A stretch of 61,367 nucleotides of DNA from an uncultured Collinsella sp. (GCA_959605475.1 CAUHFS010000004.1:1-61367); one strand, 5' to 3'; counted from the first letter of the stretch, positions 1-8,013 are shown. Notes: a model not told the origin generated them from the sequence alone. Program-made: numbers and translations.

Positions 1-1
1 C

Positions 2-46
2 ATGGTCGTGGGCATCGTCGGCGCGTTCTTCGGCGTGCTGGCGTAA
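2..46 (+). CDS. C-terminal tail of a PTS mannose-family IID component (partial)
   Basis: The window opens inside a gene. The frame from base 2 reads MVVGIVGAFFGVLA and stops at TAA 44-46. The stretch GIVGAFFGVL closely matches the end of the complete IID protein at 4372-5208 (SIAGAFFGVLGVQ), so this is most likely the last transmembrane segment of another mannose-family PTS IID subunit. The MVV is internal, not a start. Only 14 residues are visible, so the family call rests on this one similarity. Confidence 0.5.
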   Translation: MVVGIVGAFFGVLA

Positions 47-83
47 GGGCCCGGCTGCATAGATTTTCGTTGCAACCTGGAAG

Positions 84-120
84 GGGGATGGAGCAGGCCT
101 ATGCCCTCCATCCCCTTTTT
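84..120 (+). terminator. Rho-independent terminator after the partial IID gene
   Basis: A perfect 10-bp stem (GGGGATGGAG at 84-93, CTCCATCCCC at 106-115) with a 12-nt loop is followed directly by five T. It ends the upstream PTS operon and isolates the MFS gene that follows. Confidence 0.9.
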
Positions 121-137
121 GTATAGAAGGAGTTCGT

Positions 138-1352
138 ATGTTCGCGAAGGATCGCGAAGCAATGCGCCTGACGCCGGCAGAGGTCAGGCTGATTCTTATT
201 GAGTCCCTGCAGTGGTGCGCCAACAACGCGGTCTACTTTTTGGGGCTTATCGGTGCGGCCACGTATGATCTGGCCGGCACGGCCTTTTTGGTTGCTGCCA
301 TTACGCTCGTGCGCAATCTTATGACGTCGGCGGGCAATATGGTGTCGGGCTCGGTCATCGATCGCTTTGGACCGCGTCGGACGTCGTTTGTGACGTGCGT
401 GATTACGGCAGTGCTATCGCTTGGCGTGGGGTTAGCGCCGTTGTCTGTCCCCGGGCTTGTGTTTGCCGCGTGCGTCTTGGGACTTGCGGGCGGCTTTATC
501 AACACCTGCACGCATGCGTTTCCGGGATACCTGGAGTCGACCACCGAGGGCCGTACCCGCGTGAACGGTCTCATGGTGTTCTACAGCAATATCGCCTATA
601 CCGCTGGCCCGCTGCTCGGTGGTGCCATCGTGAGTTGTTTTGCCACGCAATCGGTCTATCTGCTCATGGCGGGCATGATGGGTGTGGCGGCCGTGCTCTC
701 CTTGGGCTGTCACGAGTGCGTTGTTCCCGCAAAAGGGGAGAAGCCGAAGGGCGGTATTCTGGGCGGTATGGCCGAGGGCGCGCGACTTACGTTTCGCGAC
801 CACGACCTGCGCCTCATCTTTATCTCGGGCTTTTTGGGTTTCTTTGCGTTTGGCGCGTTCGATTCGCTGGAGTCGTTGTTCTACCGTGATGTGCTCAACG
901 TGGATATCGTCTGGCTGGGCTGGCTGTCCTCGGTCGTGGGCCTTACTTCCTCGGTGGGTGCGTTCATCCTGACCAAGCTTTCTACTCGCCATGTCAACCT
1001 GCGATTGCTGCTCGGTGCGCTCATGGCCGTGGGCATTGGGTCCATGGTGTACGTGGGCACCGATATGCTGGGGGTCGCGATTATCGGTCAGGCGATTAAC
1101 GGTATGGCCTGGGGATTCCTAGAACCGCTACAGATGATCTTGATTCAGGAGCGCGCCGACATCAAATACCTGGGGCGCATTACCGGCTTTGTGCGTTTTG
1201 GCCTGATGAGCGCCGGCGTGCTGCCGCTGCTGGCGGCTCCGTTTTTGGCGGAGGCTTTGGGCGTCCAGGCGGTGCTGTTTGGGGCATCGACCATTATTGC
1301 GCTGGTAGGAACGCTGTTCTTTGTCGCACAAGGGAGGCGTCGGCGGTGTTAG
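138..1352 (+). CDS. MFS transporter
   Basis: 404-residue integral membrane protein of the major facilitator superfamily, the usual length for a 12-helix carrier. The loop after helix 2 carries the family motif A (GSVIDRFGPRR, residues 71-81). A long cytoplasmic loop near residues 195-215 (PAKGEKPKGG) fits the centre of the two six-helix halves. A GAAGGAG Shine-Dalgarno at 126-132 sets the ATG start. The substrate cannot be read from the sequence; the fold is used for sugar and drug efflux or uptake. It stands alone between a terminator and an operator/promoter region, so it is probably a single-gene unit. Confidence 0.85.
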   Translation: MFAKDREAMRLTPAEVRLILIESLQWCANNAVYFLGLIGAATYDLAGTAFLVAAITLVRNLMTSAGNMVSGSVIDRFGPRRTSFVTCVITAVLSLGVGLAPLSVPGLVFAACVLGLAGGFINTCTHAFPGYLESTTEGRTRVNGLMVFYSNIAYTAGPLLGGAIVSCFATQSVYLLMAGMMGVAAVLSLGCHECVVPAKGEKPKGGILGGMAEGARLTFRDHDLRLIFISGFLGFFAFGAFDSLESLFYRDVLNVDIVWLGWLSSVVGLTSSVGAFILTKLSTRHVNLRLLLGALMAVGIGSMVYVGTDMLGVAIIGQAINGMAWGFLEPLQMILIQERADIKYLGRITGFVRFGLMSAGVLPLLAAPFLAEALGVQAVLFGASTIIALVGTLFFVAQGRRRRC

Positions 1353-1370
1353 CTATACATTCAATTCTAA

Positions 1371-1440
1371 TTTAATACCACTCACCAGAGAATTTCGACC
1401 GTTCACCGAGGATTGGAGCAGATTGAAAAGTGGTATTAAA
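1371..1440. promoter_or_regulatory. 12-bp perfect inverted repeat, probable operator of the deglycase/PTS operon
   Basis: TTTAATACCACT (1371-1382) and AGTGGTATTAAA (1429-1440) are perfect reverse complements separated by 46 bp. The right copy overlaps the putative -35 region of the promoter for the downstream deglycase. Two half-site-like copies at this spacing suggest a regulator binding both copies with a DNA loop, or two separate sites. GntR-family regulators often control such sugar operons, but no regulator gene lies in the window, so the binder is unknown. Confidence 0.55.
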
Positions 1441-1465
1441 AGCACGTTAGGTGTATGTCTATAAT
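1436..1465 (+). promoter_or_regulatory. Putative sigma-70 promoter of the deglycase/PTS operon
   Basis: A consensus -10 TATAAT (1460-1465) lies 18 bp downstream of a weak -35 TTAAAA (1436-1441). The right arm of the inverted repeat at 1371-1440 covers the -35, the expected place for repressor control. The start codon at 1523 leaves a leader of about 50 nt. Confidence 0.6.
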
Positions 1466-1522
1466 TGGTATCGAAAAGAAACGCGATGTATAGATTCGCG
1501 TGCAGGACAGAAAGGAAAAGCC

Positions 1523-2584
1523 ATGAAGGAAACCGAGAAGATCGAGATCATGCACTTTAGCCAGGAGGGCTACCTCGAGGACGGCAAGAACGTCTACGAG
1601 GCCGGCAAGAAGATGACCGCCCTTGCCGACAAGGTCGCCGACGAGGGCTACGACGCCGTGTTCCTGATGGGCGTCGGCGGCACCTGGGACGAGCTCATGC
1701 AGCTCGAGTACCTCATGAACAAGTTCGGCGACCGCGACCTCGAGGTCTACCTGATCCACGCCGCCGAGTGGAACGTCTCCGGCCACAAGCGCATGACCGA
1801 GAAGTCCGTCGTGCTCACCGCCTCCGAGTCCGGCACCACCCCCGAGGTCCTCGAGGCCGTCAAGAAGATGAAGGAAAAGGGCATTCGTGTCTACGCCATG
1901 ACCAAGCCCGAGGGTCTCATCGGCCAGGCTGTCGGCGCCGAGAACTGCGTCAAGATGGCTTCCGATCATGGTAACGGCGGCTGCGAGATGGGCTACTACC
2001 TCGCCGACTGCTTCGGCCTGCGCCTGCTCAACCGCCGCGGCTGCTTCCCGCAGTTCGACAAGTTTATTGAGCAGACCAAGGATGTTTGGACCCACCTGGT
2101 CGACATCCGCAAGAGCTTCGAGCCGCGCGCCGAGGAGCTCGCCAAGAAGTACGCCCTGGCCCCCTACACCATGTTCATCGGCTCCGGCGCCCTGTGGGGC
2201 GAGACCATCCTGTTCTCGATGTGCATCCTCGAGGAGATGCAGTGGAAGCGCACCCGCTACATCACCTCGGCCGACTTCTTCCACGGCACCCTCGAGCTCG
2301 TGGAGCCCGGCGTACCCGTCTTCCTGTTCATGGGCGAGGACGAGAACCGCAAGCTCGACGAGCGCGTCCGCGCCTTCCTGACCCGCGGCGTGACCGGCGA
2401 CACCGACATCAACATCATCGACACCGCCGAGTTCGCGATCCCCGGCCTTGACGACGAGTTCCGCGTCATCGTGTCTCCGTGGATTCTCTCCTCGCTGATC
2501 ACCGATCGCCTTGCCGCTTACTACGAGACGGTCACCAAGCACAACCTCAACTACCGTCGTTACTATCACCAGTTCGACTACTAA
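1523..2584 (+). CDS. SIS-domain sugar-phosphate deglycase, FrlB-like
   Basis: 353-residue cytoplasmic protein with two SIS folds. The phosphosugar-binding loop is visible as TASESGTT (99-106). The segment PVFLFMGEDENRK and the C-terminus RRYYHQFDY match the pattern of fructoselysine-6-phosphate deglycase FrlB, which cleaves a phosphorylated Amadori product to glucose 6-phosphate and the amino acid. ATG 1523 is preferred because of the RBS at 1510-1519 (GAAAGGAAAA); an upstream in-frame start at 1451 lies on the promoter -10 side and has no RBS. It is the first gene of a cluster with a mannose-type PTS and a FrlC-like epimerase, as in gfr/frl systems for glycated amino acids. The exact substrate (fructoselysine, glucoselysine or another glycated amine) is inference. 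Confidence 0.75.
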   Translation: MKETEKIEIMHFSQEGYLEDGKNVYEAGKKMTALADKVADEGYDAVFLMGVGGTWDELMQLEYLMNKFGDRDLEVYLIHAAEWNVSGHKRMTEKSVVLTASESGTTPEVLEAVKKMKEKGIRVYAMTKPEGLIGQAVGAENCVKMASDHGNGGCEMGYYLADCFGLRLLNRRGCFPQFDKFIEQTKDVWTHLVDIRKSFEPRAEELAKKYALAPYTMFIGSGALWGETILFSMCILEEMQWKRTRYITSADFFHGTLELVEPGVPVFLFMGEDENRKLDERVRAFLTRGVTGDTDINIIDTAEFAIPGLDDEFRVIVSPWILSSLITDRLAAYYETVTKHNLNYRRYYHQFDY

Positions 2585-2619
2585 TCGGTGATAAATAAGC
2601 TACTGATCAATAAGCACCC

Positions 2620-2648
2620 TGCCCGGGCGCATGCGTCCGGGCATTTTT
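2620..2648 (+). terminator. Intra-operon terminator or attenuator
   Basis: TGCCCGG (2620-2626) pairs with CCGGGCA (2637-2643), extended inside by CGC/GCG, and is followed by TTTTT (2644-2648). It lies between the deglycase and the PTS genes, 31 nt before the IIA start. No obvious promoter follows, so it more likely reduces than ends expression of the PTS genes. Confidence 0.7.
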
Positions 2649-2678
2649 ATGCCGAAATTCGCAAGAAAGGGGATTCGA

Positions 2679-3095
2679 ATGAGGCAGTTTATCGTGGCGT
2701 CCCATGCTCATTTCGCATCTGGAATCGTCGAGAGCATCGGCCTGCTTTCCGGCGAGCGCGAAAACGTCCATGCGCTGTCTATGTATGTCGACGGAAACGA
2801 GGACCTGGTCAAGGAGGCTGCAGCGATTCTGGACGGCTTTGCCGCGGACGATGAGGTTGTCGTTTGCACCGACCTCTTTGGCGGCAGCGTCAACAACGAG
2901 TTCACCAAGATCGTCCAGACGCGCCCCAACACGCACCTGGTGACCAATATGAACCTGCCACTCCTTATTCAGCTGCTGTTCGTGTCCGATTCCACCCCGA
3001 TCGATGAGGCCATTCGCCAGATCGTCGAGGCGGACGACACTAAGGTCAAGTACGTCAACGACCTGCTGGGGCAGGCCGAACTCGACGAGTTTTAA
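2679..3095 (+). CDS. PTS mannose-family IIA component
   Basis: 138-residue cytoplasmic phosphocarrier. It takes phosphate from HPr on a conserved histidine and passes it to IIB. His9 in IVASHAH aligns with the phospho-histidine (His10) of ManX IIA. DLFGGSVNNE corresponds to the family's D-x-x-G-G-S motif. The start at 2679 is supported by the RBS AAGAAAGGGG (2663-2672); in-frame upstream starts run into the hairpin at 2620-2648. IIA is a separate protein here, not fused to IIB. Downstream: IIB after 16 nt, then IIC and IID. Confidence 0.9.
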   Translation: MRQFIVASHAHFASGIVESIGLLSGERENVHALSMYVDGNEDLVKEAAAILDGFAADDEVVVCTDLFGGSVNNEFTKIVQTRPNTHLVTNMNLPLLIQLLFVSDSTPIDEAIRQIVEADDTKVKYVNDLLGQAELDEF

Positions 3096-3111
3096 TCGCT
3101 AGGAGCACACC

Positions 3112-3582
3112 ATGATTCAGATGATTCGCGTGGACTATCGACTGCTTCACGGCCAGGTTGCCGTTAGCTGGACCTCGGCTCTGGGTGCCGACTGCATCCT
3201 GTTGGTGAGCGACACGGTCCTCAATGACAAGCTTCGTCTGCAGGCCTTGTCCCTTGCAAAGCCGGAGGGCTGCAAGGTCGTCGTCAAAAACACCGAGGAT
3301 GCCGTCAAGGCGCTTCAGAGCGGTGTGACCGACAAGTACAAGCTCTTCGTGGTTTGCGAGACGGTCCAGCAGGCCGGTGCCGTCGCAAAGGCGATGGGCG
3401 TCAAGAAGATCAACCTCGGCAATGTTGCCTTTAGCGAGGATGCCCGCCAGGTCTCGACGAGCGTATTTCTCACGCCCGAAAACGAGGCATACGTCAAAGA
3501 GCTGCTCGGCGAGGGCTACGAGCTGTTCATTCAGATGATTCCGGCAGATGCGAAGACTGACGCCGCGAAGGTCATCGGTTAG
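3112..3582 (+). CDS. PTS mannose-family IIB component
   Basis: 156-residue cytoplasmic phosphotransferase, the usual length for a free IIB of the mannose/sorbose family. His13 in RVDYRLLHGQV is the expected phosphorylation site, which passes phosphate to the incoming sugar together with IIC/IID. The RBS AGGAG lies eight bases before the ATG. It is the second of four PTS genes with short gaps on both sides, so cotranscription is likely. Substrate assignment rests only on the deglycase and epimerase neighbours. Confidence 0.92.
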   Translation: MIQMIRVDYRLLHGQVAVSWTSALGADCILLVSDTVLNDKLRLQALSLAKPEGCKVVVKNTEDAVKALQSGVTDKYKLFVVCETVQQAGAVAKAMGVKKINLGNVAFSEDARQVSTSVFLTPENEAYVKELLGEGYELFIQMIPADAKTDAAKVIG

Positions 3583-3590
3583 GGGCCATT

Positions 3591-4382
3591 ATGGTTATCA
3601 AGACAATCCTGATTTTCCTTATTGCCCTTTTGGGTTATTCCGAGTGGCTGACGGGCACGAGCTACCTCCAGCGCCCGATCGTGCTCGGACCTCTGGTTGG
3701 CCTTGTCATGGGCGACATGGTGACCGGCACGATCATGGGCGCCACGATGGAGCTTGCCATGGTCGGCGCCATCTCGGTCGGTGCGTATAACCCGCCCGAT
3801 ACGATTTCCGGAACCATCCTGGGCGTGTCGCTTGCCATGCAGGCCGGTGCGGACGCTTCGGCGGCCCTGACCCTGGGCATTCCCATCGCAACGATCGTCC
3901 TGGCGCTCGATACGGCCCTGGGCCAGCCGGTGATGCTACTGCTGGTGCACCGTATCGACAAAAAGGTCGAGGACGGAGACACCAAGGCCATCACGCGCAA
4001 CATGCTCATCGCCGGTTATGCGCAGAGCTGGTGCGGCCTGCTGATTATTCCCCTGGCATTCTTCTTTGGCGCCGATGCTGTTGCCAGCCTGCTCAACATC
4101 ATCCCCGATTTCGTTCAGACCGGCATGGATGTCGCCGCCGCCTTATTGCCCGCACTCGGCTTTGCGATGCTGGCGCAGATGATTATGAACAAAACAGTGG
4201 CTCCGTTCTTCTTCGCTGGCTTCTTCCTCGTCGCCTACTTTGGCATTAGCACGACGGGCGTGGCGATTTTTGCCGCGATCATCGTCGTCGCGATGACGGT
4301 TTTGGGTGACAAGAAAAAGGCGGAGCAGCCCGCAGTGGCAACCGAGGATCCTGCGATTGGGAGTGGGTTCGATGAGTTTTAA
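3591..4382 (+). CDS. PTS mannose-family IIC component (EII-Sor)
   Basis: 263-residue membrane permease subunit. The sequence is a series of hydrophobic helices with the family's conserved GPLVGLVMGDMVTG and AISVGAYNPPD segments near residues 32-70. IIC and IID together form the translocation pathway. The ATG is 9 nt after the IIB stop, with a GGGG-rich RBS. The charged C-terminal tail (about residues 235-263) is cytoplasmic. Its last 11 nt overlap the IID gene, indicating translational coupling. Confidence 0.9.
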   Translation: MVIKTILIFLIALLGYSEWLTGTSYLQRPIVLGPLVGLVMGDMVTGTIMGATMELAMVGAISVGAYNPPDTISGTILGVSLAMQAGADASAALTLGIPIATIVLALDTALGQPVMLLLVHRIDKKVEDGDTKAITRNMLIAGYAQSWCGLLIIPLAFFFGADAVASLLNIIPDFVQTGMDVAAALLPALGFAMLAQMIMNKTVAPFFFAGFFLVAYFGISTTGVAIFAAIIVVAMTVLGDKKKAEQPAVATEDPAIGSGFDEF

Positions 4383-5208
4383 GTTTGAGTCTTCTTACGA
4401 CGGGCTGATTTCCCGCGCAGACCTTAAGAAACTGTTCTGGCGCTCGATTCCCTATGAGCATTCCTGGAACTACGAGCGTATGGGCCATATCGGCTTTATG
4501 TGGGCCCTTATGCCGATCCTTCGCAAGCTGTATCCGCAGGATGCAGACTTTAAGGCCGCACTCAAGCGCCATATGGAGCTCTATAACGTCACGCCGTACA
4601 TCTCGACGCTCCCCATGTCCATTGCTGCCGCAATGGAAGAGGTCAACGCTACTGACGATAGCTTTGACACGAGCGCAATCTCTAATGTCAAGCTTGCTTT
4701 GATGGGACCGCTGTCCGGCGTGGGCGATGCCTTCTACTGGGGTACGCTGCGAATTTTGGCAACGGGTGTCGGCACGTCGCTGGCGCTGCAGGGCTCTATT
4801 CTTGGCCCGATTTTGTTCCTGCTCGTGTTCAACGTCCCTCACTACATCATCCGTTACCTGCTGACGTTTGTGGGATATCGCTTTGGCTCGGACATGATCA
4901 GCAAGGTCCAGGAATCGGGCATTATGGACACGATTGTCAAGATGGCCTCTATCATGGGCGCCATGGTGATCGGTGCTATGACCATGGAGATGGTCACCGT
5001 GGACATTCCGCTCATGGTCGGTGCGGGCGATGGTGCTCAGACGCTCGCCGAGCTGCTCAACGGAATCTTCCCGGGCTTTGTCACGATGGGGCTGTTTGGA
5101 ATCGTCTATCTCATGCTCAAGAAGAAGATGAATCCGCTGCTTATCATGCTCGTGATCCTACTCGTGAGTATCGCCGGCGCGTTCTTTGGAGTGCTTGGTG
5201 TTCAGTAG
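4372..5208 (+). CDS. PTS mannose-family IID component
   Basis: 278-residue membrane subunit. The cytoplasmic N-terminal half carries IID hallmarks (LFWRSIPYEHSWNYERM near residues 20-36 and SNVKLALMGPLSGVGDAF). The C-terminal third is hydrophobic and ends SIAGAFFGVLGVQ. I chose ATG 4372 because it starts MSFKFESSYDG, a normal family N-terminus, and overlaps the IIC stop; an upstream start at 4306 would add 22 basic residues read out of frame through the IIC gene. Partner of IIA, IIB and IIC just upstream. Confidence 0.9.
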   Translation: MSFKFESSYDGLISRADLKKLFWRSIPYEHSWNYERMGHIGFMWALMPILRKLYPQDADFKAALKRHMELYNVTPYISTLPMSIAAAMEEVNATDDSFDTSAISNVKLALMGPLSGVGDAFYWGTLRILATGVGTSLALQGSILGPILFLLVFNVPHYIIRYLLTFVGYRFGSDMISKVQESGIMDTIVKMASIMGAMVIGAMTMEMVTVDIPLMVGAGDGAQTLAELLNGIFPGFVTMGLFGIVYLMLKKKMNPLLIMLVILLVSIAGAFFGVLGVQ

Positions 5209-5240
5209 GGCATCCGTCATAATTAAAACAATGTAAGAGG

Positions 5241-5274
5241 GGGCGTCGCGCACACTGTGTTGCGGCGCCCTTTT
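5241..5274 (+). terminator. Terminator after the PTS genes
   Basis: GGGCGTCGC (5241-5249) pairs with GCGGCGCCC (5262-5270, one G-U pair) and is followed by TTTT. Because the epimerase gene starts only 18 nt later with no clear promoter, this may act as a partial terminator inside the cluster. Confidence 0.75.
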
Positions 5275-5291
5275 GCCGAAAGGTGGACAAG

Positions 5292-6128
5292 ATGGAGTAT
5301 CCGCAGCTTGCCGTCATGAATATCAGCCATCGCTATTTTGACCTTGAGGAGTTCTTTTCCTCGGCAGCGGCCTCGGGCTACACGTGTTGCGAGCTTTGGA
5401 CCGGGGCGATGCATCTGTATGTCGATTGCCATGGATACGATTCGCTCGAGCAGGTGCGGGAGCTGTCACAGCGGTATGGGGTTCGGATTGTGGGGCTTTG
5501 TCCCGAACAGAACAACCCCAAGCCGTGGAATATCGCGGCGCGCGGGAATGAGGCGCGCGTCCGCACGCTCGCGTACTTTAAGAACGTTGTGGATATCGCG
5601 GCGGAACTTGGAGCCGAGCAGGTCATGGTCTCGAGCGGCTGGGCATTTTTGAACGAGTCGATCGAGGATGCGTGGGGTCGCAGCGCCTCGATGCTGCGTG
5701 CGATTGCCGAGCATGCGGGAGAACGCGGCGTGCGACTGGTGCTCGAGGCCCTGCAGCCGGTTGAGTCGATGATCGTGAACTCGGCGGCCGATACGAAGCG
5801 CATGATCGAGGCAGTTGATCATCCGGCACTTAAGGTGTGTCTGGATATGGGCGCCATGGCGGTGGCGGGGGATACCATCGACGATTACTTCGATCTGCTT
5901 GGCGATGATGTTGCCCACGTGCATTTTGTCGATGTTGCGGCAGATGGCACGACGCATCTTGCCTGGGGTGACGGCGACCGCGATATGCGGGCTGACCTGG
6001 ATAGGCTGGTGGCGCGCGGCTATCGCGGAGTTGTTTCGGCCGAGACCTATGACGGGCGCTATTTTGCCGACCCCGCAGCTGCCGATGCGCAGGTAATGGC
6101 AGAGTATCGTCGTGCGATTGGCGCCTAG
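5292..6128 (+). CDS. TIM-barrel sugar epimerase, FrlC-like
   Basis: 278-residue protein of the xylose-isomerase-like TIM barrel family (AP endonuclease 2 superfamily). It resembles E. coli FrlC, fructoselysine 3-epimerase, which interconverts fructoselysine and psicoselysine: IVGLCPEQNNPKPWN, the metal-site segments LVLEALQP and VCLDMGAM, HVHFVD and the late VSAETYDG align in order. ATG 5292 is chosen because the RBS AAAGGTGG (5279-5286) is correctly spaced for it; a GTG at 5283 sits too close. Next to a FrlB-like deglycase and a PTS, it fits processing of the psico form of a glycated amino acid. A sugar-phosphate isomerase of another pathway is the alternative. Confidence 0.7.
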   Translation: MEYPQLAVMNISHRYFDLEEFFSSAAASGYTCCELWTGAMHLYVDCHGYDSLEQVRELSQRYGVRIVGLCPEQNNPKPWNIAARGNEARVRTLAYFKNVVDIAAELGAEQVMVSSGWAFLNESIEDAWGRSASMLRAIAEHAGERGVRLVLEALQPVESMIVNSAADTKRMIEAVDHPALKVCLDMGAMAVAGDTIDDYFDLLGDDVAHVHFVDVAADGTTHLAWGDGDRDMRADLDRLVARGYRGVVSAETYDGRYFADPAAADAQVMAEYRRAIGA

Positions 6129-6231
6129 GTGGGGTTGGGCTGCGGCAATCTGCCCCATGTTTCCAAATGAATACGGTGTGAGCGGCTGCGACGGATTTCC
6201 CCCGCAAGAACTCTAGTATGCTAAAGTACCC

Positions 6232-6261
6232 AGAAGACCGGCGGAGCTATGCCGGTCTTCT
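6232..6261 (+). terminator. Strong hairpin upstream of the his operon (terminator or leader)
   Basis: AGAAGACCGGC (6232-6242) and GCCGGTCTTCT (6251-6261) form a perfect 11-bp stem. The following bases (GTTCTATAC) are only moderately U-rich. It could terminate the epimerase transcript or form the 5' end of the his leader, since a possible -10 (TATGCT, 6217-6222) lies just upstream. No T-box or histidine leader peptide is visible. Confidence 0.55.
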
Positions 6262-6297
6262 GTTCTATACGAAACACAGCATGAGGAGGCTCGCCAG

Positions 6298-8013
6298 ATG
6301 ACGGCCACACCGTGGGGATTTCGGGACATATTGCCCGAGGAGGCTCAGGCGCGCGAGGAGATTGCGCTGACGGTGAAGGGCTGCTTCAGGGAGCATCATT
6401 ACCTTCCGGTCGAGACGCCGCTGCTCGAGGACAAGGGCTCTCTCGAGGAAGGCGGCCGCATCGCGGACACGCCGTTCAAGCTTTTTGACGACGACGGTCG
6501 CCTGCTGGTGGTTCGTCCCGATAACACGTTGCCGATTGTGCGCCTGGTTTCGACCCGCATGCGTGCGGCCGACCTGCCCCTGCGCCTGCGCTACGAGGCG
6601 CCGGTGGTTCGCGAGTATCAGCGCAATGCCGGCGGCTCGCGTCAGTTTACGCAGCTGGGTTTTGAGCTTATCGGCGCGGGCGATACCGCGGGCGATGTCG
6701 AGATTGTTTCGCTGGTGGCGGAGGCCGTGCGTGAGCTGGCACTTCCCGATGCGCGCATCATCGCAGGCAGCGTGCGTCCTTTTAAGGAATTGCTCGCGGT
6801 ATGCGAGGATCGTGAGCTGGCTGCCGAGGCCCTGCGCTGCGTGCACGCCAACGACTTTGTGGGCCTCGATGCCCGCGTGGCGGCAAGCGCCGAGTCCGAT
6901 GCCGTCAAGGCCGCCATCAGCGAGCTGCCGCGTCTGCACGGCGGTGCCGAGGTACTCGACCGCGTGGACGCGCTGCTGGAGGCCGCCGGCATCGTCGCGC
7001 CGCTGACGCGCGAGCTGCGCGCCCTGGTCGAGGGCCTGGCTCCCGAGGACGCCCAGGTGCTGTCGTTCGACTTCTCCATCATGAACTCTTTCGATTACTA
7101 CACGGGCCTGGTCTTTAAGGCCTATGCCGGCGGCTTGCCCGATCCGGTCGGTTCGGGCGGACGCTATGACTCCATCTTTACCGGCGCATTTGGCGACGGT
7201 ATCGAGGTGCCGGCGGCGGGCTTCGCCTTTTCGCTCGAGCGCCTGGAGGCCGCGCGCACCTCGGCCGAGGACGCCGCTTCCGATGGCGATCACGCTGCGG
7301 GCCGTGGCGCCGAGGGTCCGCTGCGCATCGCCGTGCCCAAGGGCTCGCTTAAGGCTGATACGCTCGACGTGCTCGAGGCCGCGGGTCTGGACGTCTCTGA
7401 GCTGCGTGATCCCGGCCGTCACCTGATCGTGCGCGGTCGCGACACGCGTGCCGGCGAGGGCGCGGTCGGCGATATCGAGTTTGTCATCGTGCGCCCCAGC
7501 GATGCGCCCGCCTTTGTGGGCTGCGGCGGTGCCGACTGCGGCATCTGCGGCTGGGACTCGCTCATCGAGGCCGACCTCAACTTGCTGCAGCTGGTTGACC
7601 TGGGCTATGGCCTGTGCACCTTTATCGAGGCGGAGCCCGCGTGGCGCGCCGGTCAGGCCGAGCGCAACTACGCCCGTCGCGGTTCGCTTCGCGTGGCAAC
7701 CAAGTACCCGCGCATCGCGAGTGCCTGGTATGCCGAGCGCGGCGTGAATGCCGATATCGTCTCGCTGCACGGCAACATTGAGCTGGGACCCATCGTCGGC
7801 ATGACCGATCGCATCGTGGACATTACCGCCACGGGTGCCACGCTGCGCGACAACGACTTGGTCATCACCGGCCGCATCATGGACTGCACAGCCCGCTTCT
7901 TTGTCAATCCGGGTGCCGCGCGCCTGGATCCGCGCGTACGCAATCTGGCAGATCGCCTGGCCGCGGCCGTTAAGGACAAGCATTTTGAGCCCGTCGCGGG
8001 CTCGGCACAATAG
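6298..8013 (+). CDS. hisG: HisZ-HisG fusion: ATP phosphoribosyltransferase, regulatory plus catalytic domains
   Basis: 571-residue protein for the first step of histidine synthesis (ATP + PRPP to phosphoribosyl-ATP). Residues 1 to about 325 are HisZ, the class II HisRS-like regulatory subunit: RPDNTLPIVR (73-82), RYEAPVVREY, GSRQFTQLGFELIG (113-126) and SGGRYD near 281. After a linker rich in Ala, Asp and Gly (about 326-340), residues 341-571 are a short-form HisG that starts LRIAVPKGSL and carries the PRPP-binding TATGATLRDNDL (510-521). In most bacteria with short HisG the two are separate genes. The ATG has a GAGGAGG RBS at 6283-6289. First gene of the his operon. I see no frame break, so this is a real single ORF. 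Confidence 0.92.
   Translation: MTATPWGFRDILPEEAQAREEIALTVKGCFREHHYLPVETPLLEDKGSLEEGGRIADTPFKLFDDDGRLLVVRPDNTLPIVRLVSTRMRAADLPLRLRYEAPVVREYQRNAGGSRQFTQLGFELIGAGDTAGDVEIVSLVAEAVRELALPDARIIAGSVRPFKELLAVCEDRELAAEALRCVHANDFVGLDARVAASAESDAVKAAISELPRLHGGAEVLDRVDALLEAAGIVAPLTRELRALVEGLAPEDAQVLSFDFSIMNSFDYYTGLVFKAYAGGLPDPVGSGGRYDSIFTGAFGDGIEVPAAGFAFSLERLEAARTSAEDAASDGDHAAGRGAEGPLRIAVPKGSLKADTLDVLEAAGLDVSELRDPGRHLIVRGRDTRAGEGAVGDIEFVIVRPSDAPAFVGCGGADCGICGWDSLIEADLNLLQLVDLGYGLCTFIEAEPAWRAGQAERNYARRGSLRVATKYPRIASAWYAERGVNADIVSLHGNIELGPIVGMTDRIVDITATGATLRDNDLVITGRIMDCTARFFVNPGAARLDPRVRNLADRLAAAVKDKHFEPVAGSAQ

Noticed and set aside
1436..2569. A 377-codon ORF on the minus strand lying almost exactly over the deglycase gene
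   Set aside because: Its composition is Leu/Val/Ala/Gly-rich antisense of a GC3-biased gene, it has no RBS, and the plus-strand SIS protein is clearly real.
6200..6297. T-box or histidine leader peptide before the his operon
   Set aside because: No AGGGUGG T-box sequence, no run of His codons; only one plain hairpin is present.
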